64,000 nucleotides of DNA from Saccharibacillus deserti (GTDB lineage: Bacteria > Bacillota > Bacilli > Paenibacillales > Paenibacillaceae), in assembly GCF_013618475.1 (NCBI RefSeq), contig NZ_JABJVN010000011.1, positions 1-64,000 on the forward strand, written 5' to 3'. The stretch's first letter is position 1; each line of letters begins with the position of its first letter. A program made the position numbers and the translations under genes. Under the pieces are notes generated by a model. It saw only the letters and a program-made list of their open reading frames with translations, did not search any database and was not told the origin of the DNA. This document shows, one piece after another, positions 28,592 through 37,140 of the stretch.

Positions 28592-29943
28592 ATGGGATAG
28601 TAATTAGGCAAAAGAAGCTTAAATACGGCGTATAAATTAAGAAAAAACAATGCCCCTACCATACCAACATATACAAACGGTCTTAATTTAGGTGTTATCA
28701 ATTTAGAAATCCCTAAACAAGAGAATAAAATAATCGGGAACAAAGCTGTATATACGTACCTGCCTTGGTACTGAAAATCAGAAGTGTACGAATAGTAAAT
28801 ACTTAGCATAAAAGCTAATGGAATCAACATGAACAGCGCTAAAAAAATAGAGTTTTTATAAACCTGTTCCATTTTCCCTTTTACTGAAAAGAGCATACGC
28901 TGGAGGGGCTTCAGACTTAATAAAATAAAACCTAAGATTGCAACAAAATGAAGCGTTGAAATCCTTATATAGAAAGATAGTGGGAAAGCCGTATCCATAT
29001 GGCCAAACATTCCCCAGAAACTACGATAAGTACCAACCAGCCAACCGCGTTCTATAAGCATGTCTCCTATACTAACTCCTTGTCTTTGCATTGTGAGACG
29101 ATTCGAAGGCTTCATTTCTTCGGTTGCCAGTTTTTCGGATAACTGTTTACTGTAATTTACTCCTAACATATCTCCATCATAGAGCATGTAATTTCTAACA
29201 AAAAACCATCCACTGATCATAACAATAGGGATAATTAAAAAAAGAAGCTTTTTCCAAAATCCAGTTTGCTTTTTGTGGAAATAGTGAAATAAGAGAAGCA
29301 TTACAGTGACTGGGATGATAATGTAGCCATTCAAATAAGTTAACAAACAAATCGCCAAGCTAATCCCGGTATATACGTAATTTTTTATAGCCCAACCTTC
29401 TCGTTCGCCTTTAACCCATGTAAATATAACAAATAAGTTAATAAGTATGGCAAAAGAGTCTTGATTTACATATGAATTCACAAATGCATAACCAGGTACA
29501 AATGCAAATATCGAAGTTACAAAGTAAGTCAGATTGTTGCCCAACTTCAAACCTTTACAAATTTTAAAAACAAGCATAACCGATAATACGCCTGAAATTA
29601 CAGACACGAGCCGAGGAACCAAATACAAATTTTCAATGTCAAAAAAGAAATCCATAATGATCATAAGCACTCCACCTAAAAGATAAGGCAGATAAGGTGT
29701 AGTGGCGTAGGTTGTGCCATAGCCCCCATAGAAAAGACGTTCATCCCCTGCTACAGGGAGCTCATGATATTGAAATATAAAGTTACCTACATCGTAGCGT
29801 TGAATTTCGTCAGGTGCTTTACCGAAAGGAATAGTTATAGCCCATAAAGAATAGAGAAAAAAACATAGAATCATTAAAAAAAACAAAAAGTAATTGGGAG
29901 TTATTTTTTTGAAAAGATTCAATTGAGTTGTCCTTTCTTTCAA
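28588..29943 (-). CDS. GT-C/DUF2142-like membrane glycosyltransferase
   Basis: A 451-residue protein with about ten to twelve hydrophobic segments. The first extracytoplasmic loop carries FGKAPDEIQRYDVGNF, matching the acidic PDE motif of DUF2142-type GT-C proteins, and the large terminal loop contains SYTSDFQYQGRYVYTALFPI. Such proteins use polyprenyl-phosphate sugars to decorate glycans outside the membrane. A candidate donor is the lipid-linked sugar made by the ArnC-like GT at 19282. The gene is AT-rich and follows the glycosyltransferase remnant by 47 bp; it is coupled to the anchored protein downstream. Confidence 0.8.
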   Translation of the reverse strand: MKERTTQLNLFKKITPNYFLFFLMILCFFLYSLWAITIPFGKAPDEIQRYDVGNFIFQYHELPVAGDERLFYGGYGTTYATTPYLPYLLGGVLMIIMDFFFDIENLYLVPRLVSVISGVLSVMLVFKICKGLKLGNNLTYFVTSIFAFVPGYAFVNSYVNQDSFAILINLFVIFTWVKGEREGWAIKNYVYTGISLAICLLTYLNGYIIIPVTVMLLLFHYFHKKQTGFWKKLLFLIIPIVMISGWFFVRNYMLYDGDMLGVNYSKQLSEKLATEEMKPSNRLTMQRQGVSIGDMLIERGWLVGTYRSFWGMFGHMDTAFPLSFYIRISTLHFVAILGFILLSLKPLQRMLFSVKGKMEQVYKNSIFLALFMLIPLAFMLSIYYSYTSDFQYQGRYVYTALFPIILFSCLGISKLITPKLRPFVYVGMVGALFFLNLYAVFKLLLPNYYPI

Positions 29944-29990
29944 AAATTTTTTTTGTAAATCTATTCTTCAGCAGATTCGGTGTTTTCTTT

Positions 29991-30584
29991 TTATCCTTTT
30001 ATTTGATAGGAAGAATCACTATTTAAAGAAAGATTCTCATTATAATAAGGGTCTTTCTTTATGATTGCGTTCCAATTTTTCTCCATATACAAGATCTCTC
30101 TTTTAAAACGTTCCTGCTTTGCCGGCGTATCCTCGGCCCCACGGGTCTTAGATTCATGATGGTATAATTCAATACTGTTCAAACAGACGTTATTGTATTT
30201 TTTGTTTAACAGTTTTAAACAAAAATCAACATCGTTGAAAGCAACCGACAATTCCTCTTCCAACCCTCCTACCTCCAAATACTTCGACTTTTGCACCATT
30301 AGGCAGGCCGCTGTGACTGCTGCGCAGTTTCGGTTGACCAGCAACGCACCAAAATAGCCGGGATCATTGTAATGGCAGGTTCTAAAGGCATGTCCTGCAA
30401 TTCCTCCCAACCCCATGATTACTCCTGCATGTTGAATAGTTTGATCCGGATAAATCAGTCTTGCTCCTATTGCTCCATTTTCTTCTTGCTGTGCATAACC
30501 CAACAGTTCTTCCAGCCAGTTAGGACTAATAACTTCAATATCATTGTTAAGAAGAGCAATATATTCTCCTTTTAAGCGCCTTAT
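29991..30584 (-). pseudogene. C-terminal remnant of a GT2 glycosyltransferase
   Basis: About 197 codons, open from just after the TGA that ends the neighbouring GT gene at 30585 and in the same frame as it. The translation reads GEYIALLNNDIEVISPNWL, IQHAGVIMGLGGIAGHAFR, AFNDVDFCLKLLNKKY and KKDPYYNENLSL, i.e. the second half of the second GT-A domain of the upstream protein at moderate similarity. The N-terminal nucleotide-binding half is absent and there is no ATG with a ribosome site; a TTG at 30503 is the only plausible start. DNA similarity to the intact copy is only moderate, so this is the tail of an older paralogue rather than a recent duplication. Catalytic function is unlikely. Confidence 0.8.
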
Positions 30585-32864
30585 TCAATCAAAAATATTT
30601 ATGGAAAAATCCTCCTTAATCTTACTCAAATTAATATTGTAATAAGGATCTTTTTTTAATGCGGAAGACCACTTTTCTTGCATCAGATCAATCTCTTGCT
30701 TAAATCTCTTCTGCTTTTCAGGTGTATCTTCATACCCTCTGCTTTTAGACTCGTAATGATACAATTGAACATGAGGAAGCCAAACATTTCGATATCCGGC
30801 CGTCCAAACTTTCAAACAAAAATCCACATCGTTAAAAGCCACTTGGAGACTCTCTTCAAGACCCCCGACTTCCAAATAAACTTCTCTTCTAATCATAAGA
30901 CACGCTGCCGTAACCGCTGCGTAATTACTAATCATCTTGAGACGGCTAAAATAACCGTTATCCGTTCTTCTAAAATGCTTATGACTATGTCCGGCTACTC
31001 CGCCAATACCCAGAACAACGCCTGCATGCTGGATCGTATCGTCAGGATAGTATAAGCAAGCTCCTACCGCTCCCACTTCAGACCTCATAGCTTGTCCAGC
31101 CATTTCCGTCAGCCAATCGGGAGATATAACTTCTACATCATTGTTCAACAAAAGAATCAGCTCAGCTTGGGTTTGTTCTACGCCAAAGTTGTTGATTTTA
31201 GAATAATTAAAGGGAATATCATATTCGACGTATCTAAATCGCTCCCCTTGAGCCCTCTCCCACTTCTTGTAGATATCAAAAGTCGCAGGATTGTCGCTTC
31301 CGTTATCTACGACCAGCACTTCATAATTTTGATAATTAGTCTTTTCAAAAATAGAAGTTAAACACTGGTCTAAAATATCGGGTAAGTTCTTATTGGGGAT
31401 GACAATCGAAATCGAAGCTTCTTTTTGAAGACGATAGTGAACATGATAGAGGTTAGCCATCCCTTGCACTCCTTCTACCCATCCATTAATATTTCTTCTG
31501 ACCAAAGCATCTTCTACAGCTCTCAAGCCCGAGATATGAGTATAACTTTTTGAAGAATCCATTAATGCCGTGGAACCTTCGATTGTTCTCCAATGATAAA
31601 GAATTTTAGGAATATGATAAATAGCTTCCGTCAATTCGCTAACGCGGAGCACAAGGTCGTAGTCCTGGCTTCCTTCGTAGCCCTTTCTGAACCCGCCTAC
31701 TTGTTCGACCAGACTTCTGCGATAGATACTGAAGTGGCAGGTATACATCTGGGACAGCAGCAAGTCAGGCGACCAATCGGGTTTAAAATAAGGCGAATGC
31801 CGCATCCCGTCCTCGCTGATCTTGTCCTCGTCACTGTAGACGATATCCGCTTCCGGGTGTTCGTTAAGAAGCTTCACATTTTCATACAGGGCATCAACGG
31901 AAAGCTCGTCATCATGATCAAGCAGCCCGACGTATTCGCCTGCGGCAACTTCGAGACCCGAATTCGAAGACTCTGAAATATGTCCGTTTTTCACTCGAAA
32001 CACTACTTTAATCCGACTATCTTTTTGTGCATATTCATTCAGGACTTTTTTGATATGCGGCTTGGTCGAGGCATCGTCCGCAATACACAATTCCCAATTC
32101 GTATAGAGCTGGTTAAGAACAGAATCAATGCATAATCTGAGCCATTTTTCGTCTACGTTGTATACAGGAAGAATAATCGAAATCAATGGCTGATACGTGT
32201 ATCCTTGAATTTCTTGCTTGATCCGTTCAAAGTCCGCATGAGTCAGTTGATGATTAAACAGCCAGTTTTCATAATTGCCGGCGATTCCGTTCGACTGGTG
32301 CCCGGAGTATTCTTTAAACTTCACCCAGGCCGCTTTTGCACCGCTTGTACGGAGAACCTTAATGCCTTTGCGAATCATTTGTCGGGTTTCGGCATGGGCA
32401 AACCCTTTTTGAGCGATCAATTTCCAAACCGATCCCAGCACGATTTTTAAACGTGTCGTCTTTTTGAAGCGAACATTTTTAAAAACAAACTCGGCTTCAT
32501 CTTCTCCTGGATCAATTCGCAAACTTCGAGTTCCGGCAGGAATATATACGGTTACCGAACGCTTGGCTGCCCCTCTTGGAATTGCCGAGAATACGGTGCT
32601 CTCCGATTCTGAAAGCCCTTGTCCGCGATCCCAATACATTTTCAAAGGAATAACCGATTCGGATTCGGACTCCCACTCTATTTTGTTCCAACCGGCAAAA
32701 TATCTTCCGCTCACCAAAAAGGCCGGGTCGTTACCGTGAGCTCTCCATTTCCCGTTTGCTTCCTCCAAATGGGAGATCGGCTGAAGTGCAATTTTCGTTC
32801 GAATACCTAAAAAACCTGCTACGGCAGGAGCAATGCGCTCCCTAAGTCTATCTTTGATACTCAA
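30585..32864 (-). CDS. Two-domain GT2 glycosyltransferase with N-terminal accessory module
   Basis: A 759-residue cytoplasmic protein. Residues about 41-140 form a beta-rich module (KMYWDRGQGLSESES, VYIPAGTRSLRIDPGEDE). GT-A domain 1 starts near 226 (ISIILPVYNVDEKWL) with LLDHDDELSVDA; GT-A domain 2 starts near 484 (ISIVIPNKNLPDILDQ) with LLLNNDVEVISPDW and AFNDVDFCLKVW. Tandem GT2 domains are typical of enzymes building a repeating unit or polymer in ABC-exported glycans, such as rhamnan synthases and the multidomain enzymes of slg loci. The accessory module recurs in the methyltransferase and permease of this operon. Its TGA stop is followed in frame by the tail of another GT. Confidence 0.9.
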   Translation of the reverse strand: MSIKDRLRERIAPAVAGFLGIRTKIALQPISHLEEANGKWRAHGNDPAFLVSGRYFAGWNKIEWESESESVIPLKMYWDRGQGLSESESTVFSAIPRGAAKRSVTVYIPAGTRSLRIDPGEDEAEFVFKNVRFKKTTRLKIVLGSVWKLIAQKGFAHAETRQMIRKGIKVLRTSGAKAAWVKFKEYSGHQSNGIAGNYENWLFNHQLTHADFERIKQEIQGYTYQPLISIILPVYNVDEKWLRLCIDSVLNQLYTNWELCIADDASTKPHIKKVLNEYAQKDSRIKVVFRVKNGHISESSNSGLEVAAGEYVGLLDHDDELSVDALYENVKLLNEHPEADIVYSDEDKISEDGMRHSPYFKPDWSPDLLLSQMYTCHFSIYRRSLVEQVGGFRKGYEGSQDYDLVLRVSELTEAIYHIPKILYHWRTIEGSTALMDSSKSYTHISGLRAVEDALVRRNINGWVEGVQGMANLYHVHYRLQKEASISIVIPNKNLPDILDQCLTSIFEKTNYQNYEVLVVDNGSDNPATFDIYKKWERAQGERFRYVEYDIPFNYSKINNFGVEQTQAELILLLNNDVEVISPDWLTEMAGQAMRSEVGAVGACLYYPDDTIQHAGVVLGIGGVAGHSHKHFRRTDNGYFSRLKMISNYAAVTAACLMIRREVYLEVGGLEESLQVAFNDVDFCLKVWTAGYRNVWLPHVQLYHYESKSRGYEDTPEKQKRFKQEIDLMQEKWSSALKKDPYYNINLSKIKEDFSINIFD

Positions 32865-32879
32865 AGTAATCCCCCTAAT

Positions 32880-34421
32880 TTATCTTCTTCCGACCAGTTT
32901 TCTGATTAAAGATGCCAGCCTCCAAGATTTCGCGCTATAGATTTCCTCAAGCGTTTGCTTCATTCGCAAATTTTCCTCAACACACACCTGCAGATTGTGT
33001 TGGGCTTCCGTTAATTCCTGTTCCGCATGCAGCTTTTCTTGTTCGATCATACGAATTCGTTCCAGGCTTTCAGCTATTTCTTTTTCTCTATTCGTTTGGA
33101 GCTGCTTGATTTCCTCGTTTAGGCGTTGAATATTTTCAGCCTGACCAGCACTTTTCCCATTAAGATCCTTTACTTTTAAGGCCTTGTTTTCGATTTGCAT
33201 CAAGAGGGCTCGCTCATCGTTCATAAGCGAAACCACGTCAAAACTTACAGACCCGATTTGCAGGGGCGATACAAAGGTTAAAATGAAGAAAGGGTCGTCG
33301 TTAGTAAAAACAAAATTCTCATTAAATGAAAAAACGTAGTTACCTGTCTGAGATATCTCTTTTATTCGCTGGCCTTCCGTATCTGTAATCAGCAGGTTCT
33401 CAATCTTGTAGATGCCTTTCCGGTCCGAAGGGTCGATTCGCAGAGAAGTTATGAACGTAGCTGAAGGCTCTTCCCATACGAACTTATGTATAGCGTTCTC
33501 TGTGTCTTTAACAATCTGAACGCTTTGCGTTTCGTTGAAGCCATTTCCGTCATCCCAGAAGAATTGAATCTTGTCGATCATGCCTGATTCTTTTTGAATT
33601 TGGACTTTTTGTGCGGATGCCAATGAAAAGAACGTGCCTTTACGAGCTTCCAAAGCTTGAAAACGCTCGGGCATCCGGTTCTGTACGCTTCTTCGTTCGA
33701 TCAAATCCGACATTTCGCGTTCTTTGCTGTGAATATAAATCTTCCGGTAAGAATCGTGTACGTAATCGTCTTCGTAAAGATGCTGGTTATAAAAGCGATC
33801 GATCTCTGCCCGGTAATGATACAGGGCAGGCAAATAAGCAGCCAAAAAGTGAATCTCCATCATGCTTTCCCAGGTTTGCAGATTCCCGTGATTAAGCTTG
33901 CGATAATGACCGCCCAATTTGACCAAGTGTTCTTCCAGTTCGGATTGATCGGGAAGCCCGTTCTCGAAATGTTCGGCCAACCATCTGAAATCTTCGCCGA
34001 AAAACGTCTTATAAACGGCATTGGCGCGACGCTCGGCTTCGCTGACTAAGGGTGAAGCAAACGGAGCCGTGATAACGAAAAAGGCTTTGCTCACCCGATG
34101 AAGCTCATCAATAAAGTCTTCTCGCTTGCCGGGGGGGATATGTTCAAAAACGTCCAGGGCGACAACGACGTCGAAATCGGCATCTGAAAATTCCATTTGG
34201 GTAGCATCACCCAGCACATAATCGGGATGGTTCAGTAGTTCTTCCGGCAGCTCAATATCCAAGTATTTAATGGAATCATCGGGAAGAAATTTTTCCAAAT
34301 TACGGTGTTCATTCGCTCCAACTTCCAAAATGCGAAAAACTTCACCAGGCTTCCGCAAGCTGTTTATCGCATCCACTACATTTTTATAGCGCTGATATTG
34401 ATCGAATAAAAGGTCAATCAT
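32880..34421 (-). CDS. SAM-dependent methyltransferase with sandwich-like module and C-terminal coiled coil
   Basis: About 513 residues. Residues 30-130 form a class I methyltransferase fold (RILEVGANEHRNL, YVLGDATQMEFSDADFDVVV cut at its key GDATQMEF, ALDVFEHIPPGKREDF). Residues about 270-350 hold a beta module (IQFFWDDGNGFNETQS, TSLRIDPSDRKGIYKIENL) similar to that in the neighbouring GT. Residues about 410-490 are a charged coiled coil, followed by a short basic amphipathic end (SLIRKLVGRR). The ATG at 34421 overlaps the ATPase stop as ATGA. This layout next to a Wzm/Wzt exporter recalls WbdD, which caps O9a chains by methylation/phosphorylation and sets length with its coiled coil. No kinase domain is seen here. 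Confidence 0.85.
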   Translation of the reverse strand: MIDLLFDQYQRYKNVVDAINSLRKPGEVFRILEVGANEHRNLEKFLPDDSIKYLDIELPEELLNHPDYVLGDATQMEFSDADFDVVVALDVFEHIPPGKREDFIDELHRVSKAFFVITAPFASPLVSEAERRANAVYKTFFGEDFRWLAEHFENGLPDQSELEEHLVKLGGHYRKLNHGNLQTWESMMEIHFLAAYLPALYHYRAEIDRFYNQHLYEDDYVHDSYRKIYIHSKEREMSDLIERRSVQNRMPERFQALEARKGTFFSLASAQKVQIQKESGMIDKIQFFWDDGNGFNETQSVQIVKDTENAIHKFVWEEPSATFITSLRIDPSDRKGIYKIENLLITDTEGQRIKEISQTGNYVFSFNENFVFTNDDPFFILTFVSPLQIGSVSFDVVSLMNDERALLMQIENKALKVKDLNGKSAGQAENIQRLNEEIKQLQTNREKEIAESLERIRMIEQEKLHAEQELTEAQHNLQVCVEENLRMKQTLEEIYSAKSWRLASLIRKLVGRR

Positions 34422-35638
34422 TTGACCACATCCCATTCATGATTGATATAGACCAAGCCTTCGGAGAAGTACTTGTTTGTAATCTTGAAAGTCAATTTAT
34501 TCTCCTGGTAATGCAAACACACCAAGCCTTCGTTATTAAACAAACCTACATCGATACAGAAAGTTCCTCCCAGTAAAGGCAGATGCGGGATTATATATTT
34601 CACCCGATGTCTTCCTCTTCTTATTGGAATCTCTGCCTTTTCCAAAAAGGTATTGGGTCCAAAAATATATTCACGCTTTGGCGTATATATGGCGACCCCC
34701 AACAGAAGGTCGGAAATTTCTTGTTCGTACACGTCATAATCGACTTCAACTTCCAATCTTTCGTGAGTCCTGAAGTCCTCCTTATTGATTCGAACATCCG
34801 TAATAAGGGCCAGAACATCCGGATTTTCCGGCAGCACGAAATCATTTTCCGCTTCTTCCTCTTGAACGTGTATTTGAGATTCCCGTTTTTGCACATGGTC
34901 CTCGGTATAATTTTTCATAAAGTCTTCGTACTCGTCTACCACTTCGCTGGCTTCTCCCAACGCCTGTACCTGCCCATCTTTGATCCAGACCGCTTTATTG
35001 CAAAACCGTTTTACCTGCTCTACCGCATGCGAAACAAACAGAATCGTCGTCCCTTTCGACTTCAACTCTTTCATCTTGTCTATGCACTTGGTCTGGAAAC
35101 GGATATCTCCTACAGCCAACGCCTCGTCAACGATTAGGATATCCGGATCCACATTGATGGAAACGGCAAAAGCCAGCCGCGCAAACATCCCGCTGGAATA
35201 GACTTTGACCGGCTGGTCGATAAATTCTCCAATATCGGCGAAGTCGATAATGGCCGCCATCCGGGGTTCCATTTCTTCGCGGGTGTATCCCATCATCAGG
35301 CCGTTGAGATACACGTTTTCCCGGCCGGTATACTCCGGATTGAAACCCGCTCCAAGCTCAAGAATCGCTGCAATTTTGCCTCGAACCTCGATTTGTCCGG
35401 CACTCGGCGTCAAAACGCCGGTAATCATCTTCAGCAGCGTTGATTTGCCCGAACCGTTTTTCCCCAATATGCCCAGCGCATCGCCTTGGTTTACGTCAAA
35501 CGAGATTCCTTTGAGCGCATTGAACTCCTGATGATGTTTCTTTTTGCTCAAGGAGAGAGCCTCTTTCAAGCGATCGGTTGGTTTATGATATAATTTATAG
35601 GTTTTGACGACGTTTTTAATTTCGATAATCGGTTCCAT
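34418..35638 (-). CDS. Polysaccharide ABC exporter ATPase (Wzt/TagH-like) with C-terminal glycan-binding domain
   Basis: A 406-residue protein. The N-terminal ATPase (1-245) has Walker A LGKNGSGKSTLLKMITG, signature YSSGMFARLAFA and Walker B DILIVDEALAVGDIRFQ. The region from about 265 to the end (ALITDVRINKEDFRTHERLE, HRVKYIIPHLPLLGG, GLVYINHEWDVV) is the Wzt C-terminal beta-sandwich that in E. coli O9a recognises the capped end of the polymer. The frame opens at 35662; the ATG at 35638 with AGAGAGGAA upstream is preferred. It is coupled to the permease gene upstream and methyltransferase gene downstream. Confidence 0.93.
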   Translation of the reverse strand: MEPIIEIKNVVKTYKLYHKPTDRLKEALSLSKKKHHQEFNALKGISFDVNQGDALGILGKNGSGKSTLLKMITGVLTPSAGQIEVRGKIAAILELGAGFNPEYTGRENVYLNGLMMGYTREEMEPRMAAIIDFADIGEFIDQPVKVYSSGMFARLAFAVSINVDPDILIVDEALAVGDIRFQTKCIDKMKELKSKGTTILFVSHAVEQVKRFCNKAVWIKDGQVQALGEASEVVDEYEDFMKNYTEDHVQKRESQIHVQEEEAENDFVLPENPDVLALITDVRINKEDFRTHERLEVEVDYDVYEQEISDLLLGVAIYTPKREYIFGPNTFLEKAEIPIRRGRHRVKYIIPHLPLLGGTFCIDVGLFNNEGLVCLHYQENKLTFKITNKYFSEGLVYINHEWDVVK

Positions 35639-35651
35639 GGTCAATTCCTCT

Positions 35652-37016
35652 CTAGAGAACATCCGAAAAATGAGGTTTCAGTTTTCTGAACGTAACGATA
35701 CCCAATGTAAGAATCGCCAGACAAAGTACCCAGAAATACAGGGTCGCATAAGGTCTTTCATAAAAAAGGATGTGATCGACGAAAGAATCTCTAAACCCCT
35801 GAACAATATAAAACATGGGATTCATCTTGAACAGGGTCGCCCAAAATCCGGACAGCATTGTAACGGGCCAGCCAATCGGCGTAAACCAAAATCCGATTTG
35901 AAGAATAATGGTAATGATCTGATTAAGATCTTTGAAAAAAAGTACAATCGAAGACGTCAAAAAAGATAATCCCAATGCTAAAACGATACTGCAGAGCAAG
36001 TAATAAACCAACTGCAGATTATAGATGGAAGGATAATAACCGTAAGCCGCGTACACGACAAAAATGACAATAAGGAAAAATACGTGGACAAAAAGTGCGG
36101 ATACGATTTTCACGGTAGGAAGAAGCTCTATCTTAAAAACAACCTTTTTGACCAGATAGCTGTATTCACTAAGCGCGTTCGTAGCTCCGCCGAAAGCTTC
36201 CGAGAAAAAGAACCATGGAATAATCCCGGCCAAAAACCATAGGATAAAGGGGAGTTCTCCTACATCCCCACTTCGTAGTCCAACTTGAAATACAAACCAG
36301 TAGGTGGCAATCGTGATTAAGGGTGTAATAAATCCCCACACTATTCCCAAATACGAGGAAGCAAACTTTGTTTTAAAATCATTTTTTCCGAGGTTCAGGA
36401 CTAAACGTCTATGCCGAACAATTTCTTTGGCAGCTTCCAATGTCGTTCTCGCATATCTAAAAACAAAAGCGACTGTTGCTCCGAAAAGCAAACCGCTCAC
36501 CGCGTTTTTAGCTGTATGGAAAGGGTCGTTTCCCGTTAAGGCCTGTTTAATCAAGGGTTGAGATTCAATAACAAAATAAGGATCTTCCCCTTCTGAACGC
36601 AGTTCTGCTTCTTCTATAGAAGATTCTTGTTTTTTGAGTTGATGACTATCTGCCCATTCCTCATTCAAAGCAATGGTCTTTTCGGAAATTGCAGATATTT
36701 TAAAGTTTCTCATTTCTACTTTGCCTGGGCGATGCCCCAAATCCATTCGGAATTCCTTCGTATTTGCAGGAATCTCGTACTCAAGCTTCTGCCAAACCCC
36801 CGGAGAATCATAATTCTTATGGAAAGAATTTTCTTCTGTCCAATCCGAACCACTTGCTATGTAGAAAAGCTGATAATCGTCTTTGACATCGGACTTAATT
36901 TCCGCCGAAACTTTGATAACGGCATTATCTCGATCATACGATTGCAAAACCATGAATCCGGTCGCCGTAAAAAGCAAAGCAAGGGCTATCAATATAATGC
37001 GTTTCTTCAGACTCAT
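35652..37016 (-). CDS. Polysaccharide ABC exporter permease (Wzm-like) with extracytoplasmic N-terminal module
   Basis: A 454-residue permease. The C-terminal two thirds (from about residue 200, NLGKNDFKTKFASSYLGIVW) is a normal ABC-2 permease with six helices, ending RKLKPHFSDVL. Unusually, it is preceded by a signal-anchor helix (5-25), a beta-rich domain (about 30-115: QLFYIASGSDWTEENSF, YEIPANTKEFRMDLG), a linker and an extra helix (about 170-190). Ordinary Wzm/TagG proteins have about 260 residues and lack this part. The ATG at 37016 has TAAGGAGAAAAGAA upstream; the frame extends to 37085 without better signals. It opens the exporter operon. Confidence 0.9.
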   Translation of the reverse strand: MSLKKRIILIALALLFTATGFMVLQSYDRDNAVIKVSAEIKSDVKDDYQLFYIASGSDWTEENSFHKNYDSPGVWQKLEYEIPANTKEFRMDLGHRPGKVEMRNFKISAISEKTIALNEEWADSHQLKKQESSIEEAELRSEGEDPYFVIESQPLIKQALTGNDPFHTAKNAVSGLLFGATVAFVFRYARTTLEAAKEIVRHRRLVLNLGKNDFKTKFASSYLGIVWGFITPLITIATYWFVFQVGLRSGDVGELPFILWFLAGIIPWFFFSEAFGGATNALSEYSYLVKKVVFKIELLPTVKIVSALFVHVFFLIVIFVVYAAYGYYPSIYNLQLVYYLLCSIVLALGLSFLTSSIVLFFKDLNQIITIILQIGFWFTPIGWPVTMLSGFWATLFKMNPMFYIVQGFRDSFVDHILFYERPYATLYFWVLCLAILTLGIVTFRKLKPHFSDVL

Positions 37017-37077
37017 TTCTTTTCTCCTTAACCGTGCACAAATATGAATTGCTTTACGTGAAAACCAAAACTCTATT

Positions 37078-37107
37078 TTGTTCATTTCATCGATTTCATG
37101 CTAAAAT
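37078..37107 (+). promoter_or_regulatory. Candidate promoter of the O-antigen ligase gene
   Basis: TTGTTC (37078-37083), 18 bp, TAAAAT (37102-37107), followed by AAAGGAG and the TTG start at 37141. It lies in the 124-bp divergent region shared with the exporter operon, whose own promoter was not clear. Confidence 0.45.
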
Positions 37108-37140
37108 ACCCTAGTACATTCAAACAAAGGAGCCATCACC

